Origin: Elusimicrobiales bacterium
GTDB lineage: Bacteria; Elusimicrobiota; Elusimicrobia; Elusimicrobiales; UBA9959
Reading direction: 5' to 3'
Length of the DNA: 64,000 nt
NCBI GenBank assembly: GCA_028688015.1
Contig: JAQTZB010000006.1
Coordinates: forward strand, 176,739 to 240,738
Shown here: positions 8,959 to 19,924 of the stretch, one piece after another
Position numbering within the stretch: position 1 is the first letter of the stretch
Layout of the letters: each line of letters begins with the position of its first letter
The notes under the pieces: generated by a model
Seen by the model: only the letters and a program-made list of their open reading frames with translations
What the model was told of the DNA's origin: nothing
Databases searched by the model: none
Program-made: the position numbers and the translations under genes

Positions 8959-9255
8959 ATGGCAAAACTCAAGACCGGAAGGCATACTAGCGCTATCAAA
9001 GCCTGGCGCAAATCAGAGAAACTGGCCGCCAAGAACAGGGGCATGAAGACCAGGATCCACGACACCTCCAAGGATTTCTCCGCGCTCGTCGCGAAGAAGG
9101 ACATGGAGAACGCGCAGAAGATGCTGCCCAAAGCTTACTCGCTGCTCGATAAAGCCGCGAAAAGCGGAACGCTGCACTGGAAGACGGCGGCGCGCAAGAA
9201 GTCCCGCCTGGCCGCGCGCATCAAGACGATAGCGCAGAATCCTTCCGTAAAATAA
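8959..9255 (+). CDS. rpsT: 30S ribosomal protein S20
   Basis: Primary 16S rRNA-binding protein of the small subunit. The 98-residue, Lys/Arg-rich, all-helical sequence has the S20 pattern (MAKLKTGRHTSAIKAWRKSEK, then an R..KK..LAARI C-terminal helix). There is no Shine-Dalgarno before the ATG (the upstream bases are CTGTATACACT), and the predicted promoter leaves almost no leader. It stands alone, divergent from murJ and convergent with holA. Confidence 0.95.
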   Translation: MAKLKTGRHTSAIKAWRKSEKLAAKNRGMKTRIHDTSKDFSALVAKKDMENAQKMLPKAYSLLDKAAKSGTLHWKTAARKKSRLAARIKTIAQNPSVK

Positions 9256-9277
9256 CTTTCCCTTAAAAGAAAGAACG

Positions 9278-9302
9278 AACCCCGGAGCAGTTGGCCGGGG
9301 TT
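9278..9302. terminator. Terminator between rpsT and holA
   Basis: AACCCCGG and CCGGGGTT make an 8-bp stem with a 9-base loop between two convergent genes. The T tracts on both sides are short, so efficiency is uncertain. Confidence 0.65.
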
Positions 9303-9305
9303 TCG

Positions 9306-10301
9306 CTATTTCCCGGCCGTGAGCTCCTGCGCCAGCTGGCGCAGCAGGATGGCCGGATCGCGCTTGGAGGAGGACTTCAGGAGTTCCTCCACCTCGAGGC
9401 AGCGGCGCAGGGAGCGGATCAGTTTGTCGTCGGACCAAACGGCTGCGTCGCGCAGCGCGTTGTTGAACTGCCACGGGGACAGGCCGGCCTGGTAGGAGGC
9501 CGCCGCGCCCTCGCCGGCCAGCCGCTTCACTTTCAGCAGCTTCTCTACGGTCCTGGACAGCTGCGAGAGCAGGGCCAGGGGCTCTGCCCCGGAAGCCAGC
9601 ATGGCGTTCAAGGCTTCTGAGGCCTGGGCTGCCCTGCGGGCGCCTACGGCGTTGGCCAGTTCGAAAGGGTTCTTTACCCGGGAAAAGCCAGCCAGGGCCA
9701 GCGCGTCCTCGGGGCTGAAAAAGCGGTCCTGCCCGTGCATGTAAAGGGCGATCTTTTCCGTCTCCCCGTCCAGCGTGACGGAGTCGGTGCCGAGCAGCTC
9801 CACCAGCAGCTCCAGCGCCTCGCCTTCGGCCTTTACGCCGCGCGCCAGCAGCGCGGAATTGACGTGGGCGACCGCCTCCGCGGGCTTCATCTGCTCGAAA
9901 TCCACCAGCGCGCAATCGCTGCCCAGCGCTGCCGGCACCGGGTCGGTCTTCTCGCGCGGCCAGTCCGCCAGCAGCACCAGGGTTGCGCTGGGGCAGGGAT
10001 TTTCCAGATAGGCCAGCAGCTTCTTCAGCGGTTCTTTCTTGAGCTTCTCGACGCGCTTCAGGATCACAAAGCGCACGTCGGCCAGCATCGGCGCGGTGCA
10101 GGCCTCGTCGAGCGCCTCCTCTATCTCGGCTGTCTCGGCGTCGCGCACGGAGAAATTAAAAGACTCCGGCTTGAAGGCTGCCTCCAGCTTCTTGAGGGCA
10201 ACCTCCTTCATGGCGGCCTCCTCGCCGCAGAGGTAATAGACCGGGCGCGTTTTCTTCCTGGCCCATTCTTCCGCCAGGGCCCTGGGTGAAAGCGTCTGCA
10301 T
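9306..10301 (-). CDS. holA: DNA polymerase III delta subunit (HolA)
   Basis: The delta subunit of the clamp loader opens the beta clamp. The 331-residue product (start MQTLSPRALAEEWARKKTRP) has the delta pattern: an N-terminal fold beginning with PVYYLCGEE, a mid-region (SDCALVDFEQMKP), and a helical C-terminus ending LLRQLAQELTAGK. A longer frame exists upstream but it overlaps lptE entirely; the start at 10301 overlaps the lptE stop by one base (TAATG). The order leuS-lptE-holA is the same as in E. coli, which supports both calls. Confidence 0.88.
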   Translation of the reverse strand: MQTLSPRALAEEWARKKTRPVYYLCGEEAAMKEVALKKLEAAFKPESFNFSVRDAETAEIEEALDEACTAPMLADVRFVILKRVEKLKKEPLKKLLAYLENPCPSATLVLLADWPREKTDPVPAALGSDCALVDFEQMKPAEAVAHVNSALLARGVKAEGEALELLVELLGTDSVTLDGETEKIALYMHGQDRFFSPEDALALAGFSRVKNPFELANAVGARRAAQASEALNAMLASGAEPLALLSQLSRTVEKLLKVKRLAGEGAAASYQAGLSPWQFNNALRDAAVWSDDKLIRSLRRCLEVEELLKSSSKRDPAILLRQLAQELTAGK

Positions 10302-10882
10302 TACTGGCCCTGGGCGCCCTGGGGCGGGGTCTCCACGGGGACCTTCTTGCGCGAGACGCCGGAGACGACGCCGAAGCCTGAGACCGTGCGCAGCATCACG
10401 TCCTTGGCGAGTATCTCCCACAAGGCCTCGCGGGCCTGTTCTTCGGTCAGGCCGCCCGGCAGGTTGGCCGCGGAGAACATCTTGGTCACCTGCAGGCCCG
10501 GCTCCTCCCAGAGGTAGCGGTTCTGCTCGCGGTCCAGCAGGCGCACGCCGGCTATCACGTTGAGCTTGTAGACCGTGGGCACCAGGTTCACATCGTACTG
10601 GATAGGGGTGAGGATGTAGTGGTTGATCTCGCCCACCACCACGCCCTGCGCCGCGCTCTCCGGCGAGACGGTGTATTCCCCGTTCTTCAGGAACTCGTCG
10701 ATGACCTTGAGGGTTATCTTCTCCTCCAGGCCGAATTGCTGCGTCTTGTTGGCGAACGGCCGCACCGCGATGCGCTTGATGTGCAGCGGCAGCTTCTGGT
10801 CCGCCGGCCGGTAGACTATGTCCGAACTGCCCGCGCAGCCGGCCAGCGCGGCCACCGCCGCTAGAAATGCCAGTTTCTTCAT
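10301..10882 (-). CDS. lptE: LPS-assembly lipoprotein LptE
   Basis: LptE plugs the LptD barrel that inserts lipopolysaccharide in the outer membrane. The 193-residue product begins with a lipoprotein signal (lipobox LAGC, Cys at about residue 16). It then follows the LptE layout, with IKRIAVRPFANKT at the first strand and a C-terminal helix before a Pro/Gln tail. GGGGGAG precedes the ATG. Position between leuS and holA is the classical lptE location. Sequence similarity within this family is low, so synteny carries much of the call. Confidence 0.82.
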   Translation of the reverse strand: MKKLAFLAAVAALAGCAGSSDIVYRPADQKLPLHIKRIAVRPFANKTQQFGLEEKITLKVIDEFLKNGEYTVSPESAAQGVVVGEINHYILTPIQYDVNLVPTVYKLNVIAGVRLLDREQNRYLWEEPGLQVTKMFSAANLPGGLTEEQAREALWEILAKDVMLRTVSGFGVVSGVSRKKVPVETPPQGAQGQ

Positions 10883-10904
10883 AATCGCTCCCCCATCTTC
10901 ATCG

Positions 10905-13421
<2,517 letters not shown>

Positions 13422-13463
13422 TTGAAGCCTCCGTACGGCCCTCGCTGCGCGTGCTGTTAGGCG

Positions 13464-13479
13464 CGCGCGTTAACGCGCG
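13464..13479. promoter_or_regulatory. 16-bp perfect palindrome upstream of leuS
   Basis: CGCGCGTTAACGCGCG lies in the leuS leader, just downstream (on the minus strand) of the AT-rich stretch TAGAATTATATAGATA that may hold the -10 box. It could be an operator or an mRNA hairpin. Confidence 0.4.
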
Positions 13480-13521
13480 TATCTATATAATTCTATCAAA
13501 AATGGGGAGCGGGGCGGGCCG

Positions 13522-14916
13522 CTAGGACCAGCCGCCCAGCAGCTTGAAGCGCAGCAGCACTTTCAGGACGTAGGGTTTATTGGGCACGGCCCGTATCATG
13601 CGCCACAGCTGCAGGGGGCGCAGGTAGAAACTGTAATCGGCCCAGTCCACCAGCAGCGTGAAAAGCCAGGTCGGCACGGCCGAGAAGTTGTCGGAGAACT
13701 TGAAATAGTTGGCCGCGCCCCCGGAGGTGTTCTTGCCGGCCGTCATGACGTAGAGCTCGGTGTTGGGCCGCGGCGAAACGTAGAAGAAAGAAGCGAAGTG
13801 GAACGGCAGCTCCCGGGCGAAGCGCGCCGTCAGCAGCATTTCCCCGCGGGTCTCGCCCGGAAAGCCGAACATGAAGAAGCCGGCGACGGTTATCCCCTGC
13901 GCGGCCGTGAACCTTACCATCGCGGCGGTCTTGTCCAGGTCCAGGTTCTTTTTTATCAGGAGCTGGATCCGCGGCGAGGCCGATTCCACTGCGTAGTAGA
14001 TCAAATGCGTCCCGGCCGCCTTCAGCTTCAGGACCAGCTCCTCGTCCATCCGGTCGGCGCGGAGGCCGTTGGGAAAGGACAGGGCTATCTTCAGGCCGCG
14101 CCGGACTATCCCGTCACAGATCCGCTTGGCGCGGTCGAGGTCTATGTTGAAGATGTCGTCGATGATCTCTATCTCTTCCGCGCCGTAGCGCCGCACCAGC
14201 AGCTCCAGCTCGTCGAGCACGTCCTCGGGGTCGCGCAGCCGGGCCCTCTTGCCGAAGATGTTGTGGCAGTAGACGCAGTTGTACGGACAGCCCCGGGAGG
14301 TGAACAGCGGGAGGACCCTCGCGGATTTCGGAAAAGGGTTCATCGCGTGCCTGGTCCAGGTCGCGAAATACTTCTCGAGCTGGAGCAGGCCCCAATCCGG
14401 CCGGGGCAGGGCGGAGGCGTCTTCCTCAACCTCCGGCGGGGGGCCGTAGACCGGGCCCCCGGGGCCTTTGCCCACCAGGCCGGCGATGCCCGACGTGTCC
14501 GTCCCGGCGGCCAGTGCCGCGGCCAGCCGGCAGGCCGCCCGTTCGCCTTCGCCCCTGACCGCGAAGTCCGCGTTCGGGTCCAGGAGGACCAGTTCGGGGG
14601 AACTGGAGGCGTAGGGGCCGCCCACGACCACCTTGCAGCCGGGGGCGCTCTCTTTGGCCAGGCGCGCCGCCACGGAGATCTCCGAAGAGTCCAGGCTCAT
14701 GCCGGTCAGCCCCACCAGGTCCGGGGCGAAGGTCTTGATGCGCTCCGCCAGCTCCTTGCGGTTCAGCCGCTCCAGCCTGGCGTCTATCAGCCCTATGTCG
14801 GAGAAGCCCGCGCGCCGCAGCGCGCCGGCTATGTAGAGCAGGCCTACCGGCACCAGGGCGTTAACCTGGCCGTTGAAGCAGTAGCGGGTGTTGGGCTGTA
14901 CCAGCAGGATCTTCAT
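13522..14916 (-). CDS. B12-binding-domain radical SAM protein
   Basis: The 464-residue protein has an N-terminal cobalamin-binding-like Rossmann region (KILLVQPNT, GLTGMSLDSSE, VVVGGPYAS), then a radical SAM core with the cluster motif CPYNCVYC and a GGE-like/ESASP strand region. The C-terminal domain (PRPNTELY, YFKFSDNF) is of the kind seen in BchE-like methyl/cyclase enzymes. Substrate cannot be read from sequence. Notably the GxxH motif of canonical B12 ligation is absent in the N-terminal domain. It is the last gene of the thyX-to-ybeY run, 17 bases after ybeY. Confidence 0.85.
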   Translation of the reverse strand: MKILLVQPNTRYCFNGQVNALVPVGLLYIAGALRRAGFSDIGLIDARLERLNRKELAERIKTFAPDLVGLTGMSLDSSEISVAARLAKESAPGCKVVVGGPYASSSPELVLLDPNADFAVRGEGERAACRLAAALAAGTDTSGIAGLVGKGPGGPVYGPPPEVEEDASALPRPDWGLLQLEKYFATWTRHAMNPFPKSARVLPLFTSRGCPYNCVYCHNIFGKRARLRDPEDVLDELELLVRRYGAEEIEIIDDIFNIDLDRAKRICDGIVRRGLKIALSFPNGLRADRMDEELVLKLKAAGTHLIYYAVESASPRIQLLIKKNLDLDKTAAMVRFTAAQGITVAGFFMFGFPGETRGEMLLTARFARELPFHFASFFYVSPRPNTELYVMTAGKNTSGGAANYFKFSDNFSAVPTWLFTLLVDWADYSFYLRPLQLWRMIRAVPNKPYVLKVLLRFKLLGGWS

Positions 14917-14933
14917 GCGGCGGGCGGTCCGTT

Positions 14934-15353
14934 TTAGAGCTTTTTCAGCAGGGCGGCGGTGCGGGCGTTCATCCGGCGGCGCTGGGCCGGGGCGGCGTCG
15001 TCCCAGCCGGCCAGGTGCAGCGCGCCGTGCGCGGTCAGCACCAGCAGTTCGGTCAACAAGGAGTGGCCCAGGGCGCGGGCCTGTCTGGCAGCTACGGGCA
15101 CGCAGATATAGATCTCGCCCCAGGGAGCGCCCGGCACCGGCGCGGGGGGGAGGTTGAAGGCGATGACGTCGGTGAGCCGGTCCTTGGCCAGGAAGCGCCG
15201 GTTCAGCTTTTTTATGGCGGGGCCTCCGGTGTAGATTATGTTGACCTGCCGGCGCGCGCGGCGGCCCAGGGCCAGCGCGGCGGCTCTCTTAAGGGCGGGG
15301 GCGGCGGCTTTGACCTCGGGCGGCGCGGGGTATTCGAAGAAGAGCTCAGGCAT
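14934..15353 (-). CDS. ybeY: Endoribonuclease YbeY (variant zinc site)
   Basis: YbeY matures 16S rRNA 3' ends and takes part in ribosome quality control. The 139-residue product carries the UPF0054 signature, but the usual HGxLHLxGYDH motif reads HGALHLAGWDD: His109 and His113 are kept and the third zinc ligand is Asp119. Asp can bind zinc, so activity may persist. It overlaps phoH by 8 bases; phoH-ybeY pairing is widespread and supports the call. Confidence 0.88.
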   Translation of the reverse strand: MPELFFEYPAPPEVKAAAPALKRAAALALGRRARRQVNIIYTGGPAIKKLNRRFLAKDRLTDVIAFNLPPAPVPGAPWGEIYICVPVAARQARALGHSLLTELLVLTAHGALHLAGWDDAAPAQRRRMNARTAALLKKL

Positions 15354-16296
15354 CGGGGTGCTTCCTCTCCCAGCCGTCGTAAGCGGCGAGGATCTCCTTG
15401 ACCAGGGCGTGGCGCGACACGTCCTTCGCGGTGAAATTTACGACCTTAACTCCGGCCACCTTTTTCAGGATCTCCCGCGCGAGCACCAGGCCGGAGCGGC
15501 GCTTCTCCTTCAGGTCTATCTGCGTGACGTCGCCGGTGACGACCACGCGGGAATGCTGGCCCATGCGGGTCAGGAACATTTTCATCTGCTCGGGCAGGGT
15601 GTTCTGCGCCTCGTCGAGGATGATGAAGGCGCCCTCCAGCGTGCGGCCGCGCATGTACGCCAGCGGCACGATCTCCACCACCTGGTCGGCGCGCAGCGCG
15701 CGGAACCTGTCCGGCCCCACCAGGGCGTGGAAGGCGTCGTAGAGGGGGCGCAGGTAGGGGTCGACCTTCTCGGAGATGTCGCCCGGGAGGTAGCCCAGCT
15801 TCTCCCCGGCCTCCACTATCGGCCTGGTAAGGATGACGCGCTTCACTTCGCCGGCGCGAAGCGCCCGCAGCGCGCAGACGGCGGCCAGGTAGGTCTTGCC
15901 GGTGCCGGCCGGGCCAACGCCGAACACCAGGTCCCTGGAGAGCACGGCCTCGACGTATTTTTTCTGGCCGTCAGTGCGGGGGCGGATCAGCTCGCCGTAA
16001 TGGGTCTTGAAGAGGACACCCTCCGGCAGCGGGGGCTCCTCCCTGGGCCTGGCTTCCTCGGGCGCCAGGCGGGCGGTATAAAAATCTTCCAGGGTTTCGC
16101 GCAGGGCGCGCAGGGCCTTTTCCACGGCCGCGGGGGAACCCTTGACCGTGAGGTCGGCGCTCTCGCTCTCGGGGTGGTGGCGGACGTAGACCTGCACGCG
16201 GTGCAGGCGCTCCAGCTCGCGCAGACCTTCGTCCTGCGCGCCGAGCACCACCAGGATCTCCTCCCGGTTCTTCAGCCGGAATTTCTTGCCTTCCAT
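15346..16296 (-). CDS. phoH: PhoH-like ATPase
   Basis: PhoH proteins are cytoplasmic P-loop ATPases/helicase-related proteins linked to RNA metabolism. The 316-residue product has an N-terminal KH-like segment, Walker A GPAGTGKT at 128-135, Walker B FIILDEAQN, and the RVVVTGDVTQIDL motif characteristic of the family. It overlaps ybeY at its 3' end and follows glgC by 33 bases. Confidence 0.93.
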   Translation of the reverse strand: MEGKKFRLKNREEILVVLGAQDEGLRELERLHRVQVYVRHHPESESADLTVKGSPAAVEKALRALRETLEDFYTARLAPEEARPREEPPLPEGVLFKTHYGELIRPRTDGQKKYVEAVLSRDLVFGVGPAGTGKTYLAAVCALRALRAGEVKRVILTRPIVEAGEKLGYLPGDISEKVDPYLRPLYDAFHALVGPDRFRALRADQVVEIVPLAYMRGRTLEGAFIILDEAQNTLPEQMKMFLTRMGQHSRVVVTGDVTQIDLKEKRRSGLVLAREILKKVAGVKVVNFTAKDVSRHALVKEILAAYDGWERKHPDA

Positions 16297-16329
16297 AAGG
16301 TTCAGGGCCCGGGGTTCAGCCCCGCCGGG

Positions 16330-17538
16330 CTACTGCCACTTCGAGATGCCGCGCGGTATCACCACGATGCCGTCGGGGTCTATGTAATAGCGCTGCGCGT
16401 CCTGGTCGGAGTTGTAGCCTATCGTGGTCTTGGCCTCGATGGTGTTGTAGCGGTCCATGATCACCTTTTTCAGACGCGAGCCGGCCTTGATCTCGCAGGC
16501 GTCCATGATGATGCAGTCTTCGAGCTGGCACTTCTCGTGCACTATCACGTCGTGGGCCAGGATACAGCGCTTCAGGGACGACTGGGTTATCATGCAGCCG
16601 TCGGCGAGCATGCAGTCCTGCAGGTTGGATTCTATCACCCTGGAGGGTCCGGCGGTGTGCTTCGAGTCCTGGATGGGCCAGAGCTTGTTGTTCAGGTCCA
16701 TCTTGGGCTTGGCGCCCAGCAGGTCCATGTTGGCCTGCCAGAAGGCCTCCAGCGTTCCCACGTCGCGCCAGTAGTTCTTTTCCTCCGAAGGCTTGCTGCC
16801 CGGCAGCACCTGGTCGGCGTAGTTGTAGCCGAACACGCGGTAGCGCTTGAGGATGTTGGGCAGGATGGTCTTGCCGAAGTCCAGCGCGGCGGCCTCGCCG
16901 GACTCTTCGTGCAGGATCTTGACCAGCGCGTCGTAGCTGAAAATATAGTTGCCCATCGAGGCCAGCACGGCGTTGGGGTTGCCGGGCATCGGCTTGGGGT
17001 TCTTGGGCTTCTCCTCGAACGCCGTTATCCTGTTCTTGGCGTCCACTACCACGGTGCCGAAGCGCGAGGCCTGCTTTATGGGCACGGTAAGGGCCGAGAC
17101 GGTAACGTCCGCTTTGGTGGCCACGTGAAAATCTATCATCTGCCTGATGTCCATCCGGTAGATGTGGTCGGCGCCGAAGATGGCCACGAGGTCGGGCTTG
17201 TAGTCGTTGATCAGGTTCAGGTTCTGCTTCACCGCGTCGGCGGTGCCGCGGTACCACATTTCGCCCAGGCGCATCTGCGGGGGCACTACGGTGATGAAGT
17301 GTTCCTTCGTGATGCCGCCCAGGTTCCACGTCGAGCGCAGGTACTCTATCAGCGACTGCGACATGTACTGCACCAGCACGTAGTTGGAGTAGATGCCGGA
17401 GTTGATGAAGTTGGAGAGCACGAAGTCGATGATGCGGTACTTCCCGCCGAACGGCACCGCCGGCTTGGAGCGCTCCTTGGTCAGCGGGTAGAGCCGCTCG
17501 CCCTTGCCGCCGGCCATGATTATGCCTATTGTTTTCAT
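16330..17538 (-). CDS. glgC: Glucose-1-phosphate adenylyltransferase
   Basis: Makes ADP-glucose, the donor for glycogen synthesis. The 402-residue protein opens with the nucleotide-binding signature GGKGERLYPLT and KPAVPFGGKYRIIDF, includes the substrate motif WYRGTADAV, and ends in a left-handed beta-helix with hexapeptide-like repeats. AAGGGG lies before the ATG. It fits with the GH57 and phosphohexomutase genes elsewhere in the window as part of glycogen metabolism. Neighbours in the operon are not glycogen genes. Confidence 0.95.
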   Translation of the reverse strand: MKTIGIIMAGGKGERLYPLTKERSKPAVPFGGKYRIIDFVLSNFINSGIYSNYVLVQYMSQSLIEYLRSTWNLGGITKEHFITVVPPQMRLGEMWYRGTADAVKQNLNLINDYKPDLVAIFGADHIYRMDIRQMIDFHVATKADVTVSALTVPIKQASRFGTVVVDAKNRITAFEEKPKNPKPMPGNPNAVLASMGNYIFSYDALVKILHEESGEAAALDFGKTILPNILKRYRVFGYNYADQVLPGSKPSEEKNYWRDVGTLEAFWQANMDLLGAKPKMDLNNKLWPIQDSKHTAGPSRVIESNLQDCMLADGCMITQSSLKRCILAHDVIVHEKCQLEDCIIMDACEIKAGSRLKKVIMDRYNTIEAKTTIGYNSDQDAQRYYIDPDGIVVIPRGISKWQ

Positions 17539-17557
17539 TTTGGTAACCCCTTTAAGC

Positions 17558-18256
17558 TCAGCTGATAGCGTCCATTATCTCCCGCAGGTCCCGGCCGAGG
17601 CACAGGAAGACGGGCTTGTCGTCGCAGGTGTAATTCTTGATGCGCTGCAGGCGCAGCTCGTGGGTGGCCGCGGTCAGGTCCTCCAGCGACTTGGCTTCCC
17701 GGGCCACTATCATGTCCGGCTCGTCCAGCCCGTAGGAGAGGAAAAAATTCTCCTGGATGTCGCGGTAGCGCGAGATCACCTGCGCGCGCTCTGCCATCAG
17801 CTTCCCGCGCTCGTCCTCCGACAGCTCGTACCAGGTGTGCGACTTTACCACCGGGTGCAGCAGCATGAAACGGTGGCGGCCGAAGGTGTCCTTCGGCAGA
17901 AAGCCGAACTCCAGGTCCTTCCTGGGGATGGCCGGGTCCGCTCCCGGGTGCACGCCGAGGTAGCAGTAGGACGGTGTGAAATACCTGCCGGCCCCGGCGG
18001 AGAAGGTGCGTGCGCCGATCTCCTGCAGGTAGGGCAGGTCGTCGGACATGCGCCAGATAAGGATGTCCGCGTCGGAGCGCAGGCCCGAGACCATGTAGGT
18101 CCGCAGGAAAAGCTTTTCCTGCGCGGCGCCCACCATGTTCTCGAACTCCTGCTTGGCCGCTATCTTCTCGTTGGAGATCAGCCGCCGGAACTCGGGCTGC
18201 AGCTTGACCAGCATGAAGCTGGAGTAAATGTTAGCGGCTTTTTTTGTTTTTTCCAT
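17558..18256 (-). CDS. Chlorite dismutase-fold protein, axial His not conserved
   Basis: The 232-residue sequence aligns with the chlorite dismutase / HemQ family: GLRSDADILIWRM, then the SHTWYELSEDERGKLM segment and a C-terminal half ending in CLGR. In HemQ the proximal heme ligand is the His in a segment LM..HG..GR.Y; here that stretch reads LMAERAQVISRY, with Arg157 where His is expected. Coproheme decarboxylation is therefore doubtful. GAGGT precedes the ATG, and the first 26 bases overlap the HlyD-like gene. The role is unknown; a non-heme or differently liganded member is the simplest reading. Confidence 0.75.
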   Translation of the reverse strand: MEKTKKAANIYSSFMLVKLQPEFRRLISNEKIAAKQEFENMVGAAQEKLFLRTYMVSGLRSDADILIWRMSDDLPYLQEIGARTFSAGAGRYFTPSYCYLGVHPGADPAIPRKDLEFGFLPKDTFGRHRFMLLHPVVKSHTWYELSEDERGKLMAERAQVISRYRDIQENFFLSYGLDEPDMIVAREAKSLEDLTAATHELRLQRIKNYTCDDKPVFLCLGRDLREIMDAIS

Positions 18257-19172
18257 CTTTGACCTCGGGGGGCTGAACCGCCGCGAAGGGCGGCTCCAGA
18301 TAGAGCGAGCTGTGCCCCAGTATCTCCGTATCCTCAGCCGTCTCCAGGCCGGTGGTGATCTCGGTCACCAGGAAGCGCCTGCCGCCGGCATCTATGATGT
18401 GCCGCCGGGGCACCAGCATGGCGTTCTCGCTCTTGCCTATGAAGAGCCGTCCGTTGAACTGTTCGCCTATCTTGACGCCGTTCTTCAGGTCGCTGACCTC
18501 CAGCCAGAGGCGGTTGAGGCCCGGAGAGCCCTTGACCCGAAGGAAGTTTACCAGCGTGGTGTCGAACTCCGCTTCGGTGCGCAGATGCTTCACCTTGGCG
18601 GTCATGCCCGGCGCCAGCTTGGAGTAGAGGGTCTCGGTGTTCTTGCCGATGATCACCACTTTTTTTGCCACGGTGAACAGGCGGTCGCCCTTGTTGACGC
18701 GGGTCCGCGGCTCTATGTAGACGTTAGTCACCACGCCCTCGGTCTCGGGCCTGACCTCGGTGAAACTGTAGACGTCCTGCCAGCGGCGTTCGGTCTGCTT
18801 GCGCGACTCCTCGGAGCTGGAGTCCAGCAGGGCGGCCATCTCGGTGGATACCATGCGGGCGAGGATTTGCTTGGGCGTGACGAAGGCGAACATCTCGGTC
18901 TGCACTTCCTCCACGCGCCCGTCGAACGGGGCGAAAATGTCGTAGGTCTCCTGGGCGGTGCTGATGCCGGTCACCGGGGTGTAGACCACTATCTCTCCGG
19001 TGCGGATATTGTGCTGGGGGGCGCTGTCCCACGGGGAGGCCGCCGTGGCTTGAGCCTCGGGGGCGGCCTTCTGCGGGGTTTTCTGCGCGGCAGCGCGCTT
19101 CGCCGGGGCGGCGGCTCCGGCCGGGCAAGCCAGCGCCAGGAGCAGCAGGGAATTAATGAGCTTTCTTTTCAT
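18231..19172 (-). CDS. Secreted HlyD/CusB-like periplasmic adaptor
   Basis: A signal peptide (MKRKLINSLLLLALACPAGA) precedes a 290-residue mature region. It shows membrane-fusion-protein features: a lipoyl-type half-motif (FAPFDGRVEEVQTE and later VRPETEGVVTNVYIEPR), a short helical hairpin of about 30 residues between them, and a beta-barrel/C-terminal part (LVPRRHIIDAGGRRFLVTEI). No inner-membrane pump or TolC partner is nearby, so the transport partner is unknown. It overlaps thyX by 20 bases and the next gene by 26. Confidence 0.7.
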   Translation of the reverse strand: MKRKLINSLLLLALACPAGAAAPAKRAAAQKTPQKAAPEAQATAASPWDSAPQHNIRTGEIVVYTPVTGISTAQETYDIFAPFDGRVEEVQTEMFAFVTPKQILARMVSTEMAALLDSSSEESRKQTERRWQDVYSFTEVRPETEGVVTNVYIEPRTRVNKGDRLFTVAKKVVIIGKNTETLYSKLAPGMTAKVKHLRTEAEFDTTLVNFLRVKGSPGLNRLWLEVSDLKNGVKIGEQFNGRLFIGKSENAMLVPRRHIIDAGGRRFLVTEITTGLETAEDTEILGHSSLYLEPPFAAVQPPEVKDGKNKKSR

Positions 19173-19851
19173 TGAGTTTAGCCCAGGCTTCCCAGGTCCA
19201 CGGCATCCTGTCCCGGAACATGCCCTGTATGGCCTCGGCGTAGCGGCGTATCTCCCACTGCGCGTGGGAGTCGGCGCGCAGATTTATGAAGTTCAGCAGG
19301 CTGCGCGCGTTGATGGTCCAGTGGAACTGCGTGTACTGCGCCACCGGCAGCACCATGCGCGCCATCTCGCGGGCCGCGCCGGCGTTCAGCAGCTCCTGGT
19401 AGGCGTCGTAGGAGGCCTTCACGGCCTTGTCGTAGAGCTCCAGCATCTTCTTCTGGTCAAGGTTCGCCGACGGCAGGGACCCCTGGCGGTTGCTGCGGTC
19501 CTGCGCGCGGAACTCGGCGGGGAAGTAGAACTCGTCGTGCACCTCGGTGTAGCGGGCCGAGATCTCGTTGTAGGAGGCTATGCGGTGGCGCATCCACTGC
19601 CGCGCCACGAAGATGGGGCACTTGATGTGGAACTGGAAGACCGAGTGCTCGAAAGGGCTGAAATGGCCGTGCTCGAGCAGGTACTCCAGGAGCTTGCGGT
19701 CTGCCGCTTCGCCTTTTGAGACGGACCCGAAGGAAACGCGGGCCGAGTCTACGGCGCGCTGGTCGCCGCCCATGAAATCGATCAGCTTAACGAAGCCCTT
19801 GTCCAGCACCTGGGACAGGTCCTGGCCGGTTTGAAGTCCTGAGTCTGACAT
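19153..19851 (-). CDS. thyX: Flavin-dependent thymidylate synthase ThyX
   Basis: Makes dTMP from dUMP with FAD, NADPH and methylene-tetrahydrofolate. The 232-residue protein has the ThyX motif RHRIASYNEISARY at 88-101. Upstream HGHFSPFEHS and the C-terminal RSLLNFINLR, which holds dUMP/FAD contacts, are present. GGAGGG precedes the ATG. It is the first gene of a seven-gene minus-strand run. The presence of ThyX rather than ThyA is a useful lineage trait. Confidence 0.96.
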   Translation of the reverse strand: MSDSGLQTGQDLSQVLDKGFVKLIDFMGGDQRAVDSARVSFGSVSKGEAADRKLLEYLLEHGHFSPFEHSVFQFHIKCPIFVARQWMRHRIASYNEISARYTEVHDEFYFPAEFRAQDRSNRQGSLPSANLDQKKMLELYDKAVKASYDAYQELLNAGAAREMARMVLPVAQYTQFHWTINARSLLNFINLRADSHAQWEIRRYAEAIQGMFRDRMPWTWEAWAKLNEKKAH

Positions 19852-19870
19852 GAGCCCTCCGCGGAGAAAT

Positions 19871-19898
19871 TTGAGAAACCCGGATAAAATTATATACT
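19871..19898. promoter_or_regulatory. Divergent overlapping promoters of mazG and thyX
   Basis: On the plus strand TTGAGA (19871-19876) and TATACT (19893-19898) are spaced by 16 bases and point to mazG. On the minus strand a perfect TATAAT (19889-19894) points to thyX, so the two -10 boxes overlap by two bases. No good -35 is seen for the minus direction. Confidence 0.65.
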
Positions 19899-19924
19899 TT
19901 TCAAAGTCTTATTAAAAGGGCGAC

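Noticed and set aside
8937-9132. A longer murJ start around 9131
   Set aside because: It would add 65 residues antisense through rpsT; the usual MurJ N-terminus starts just after Met at 8936.
10883-10904. A terminator or promoter between leuS and lptE
   Set aside because: The 22-base gap contains only the lptE Shine-Dalgarno; the genes are co-transcribed.
15238-17565. A 775-codon frame on the plus strand across phoH and glgC
   Set aside because: Both genes on the other strand are complete and conserved; this frame is low-complexity and spans gene boundaries.
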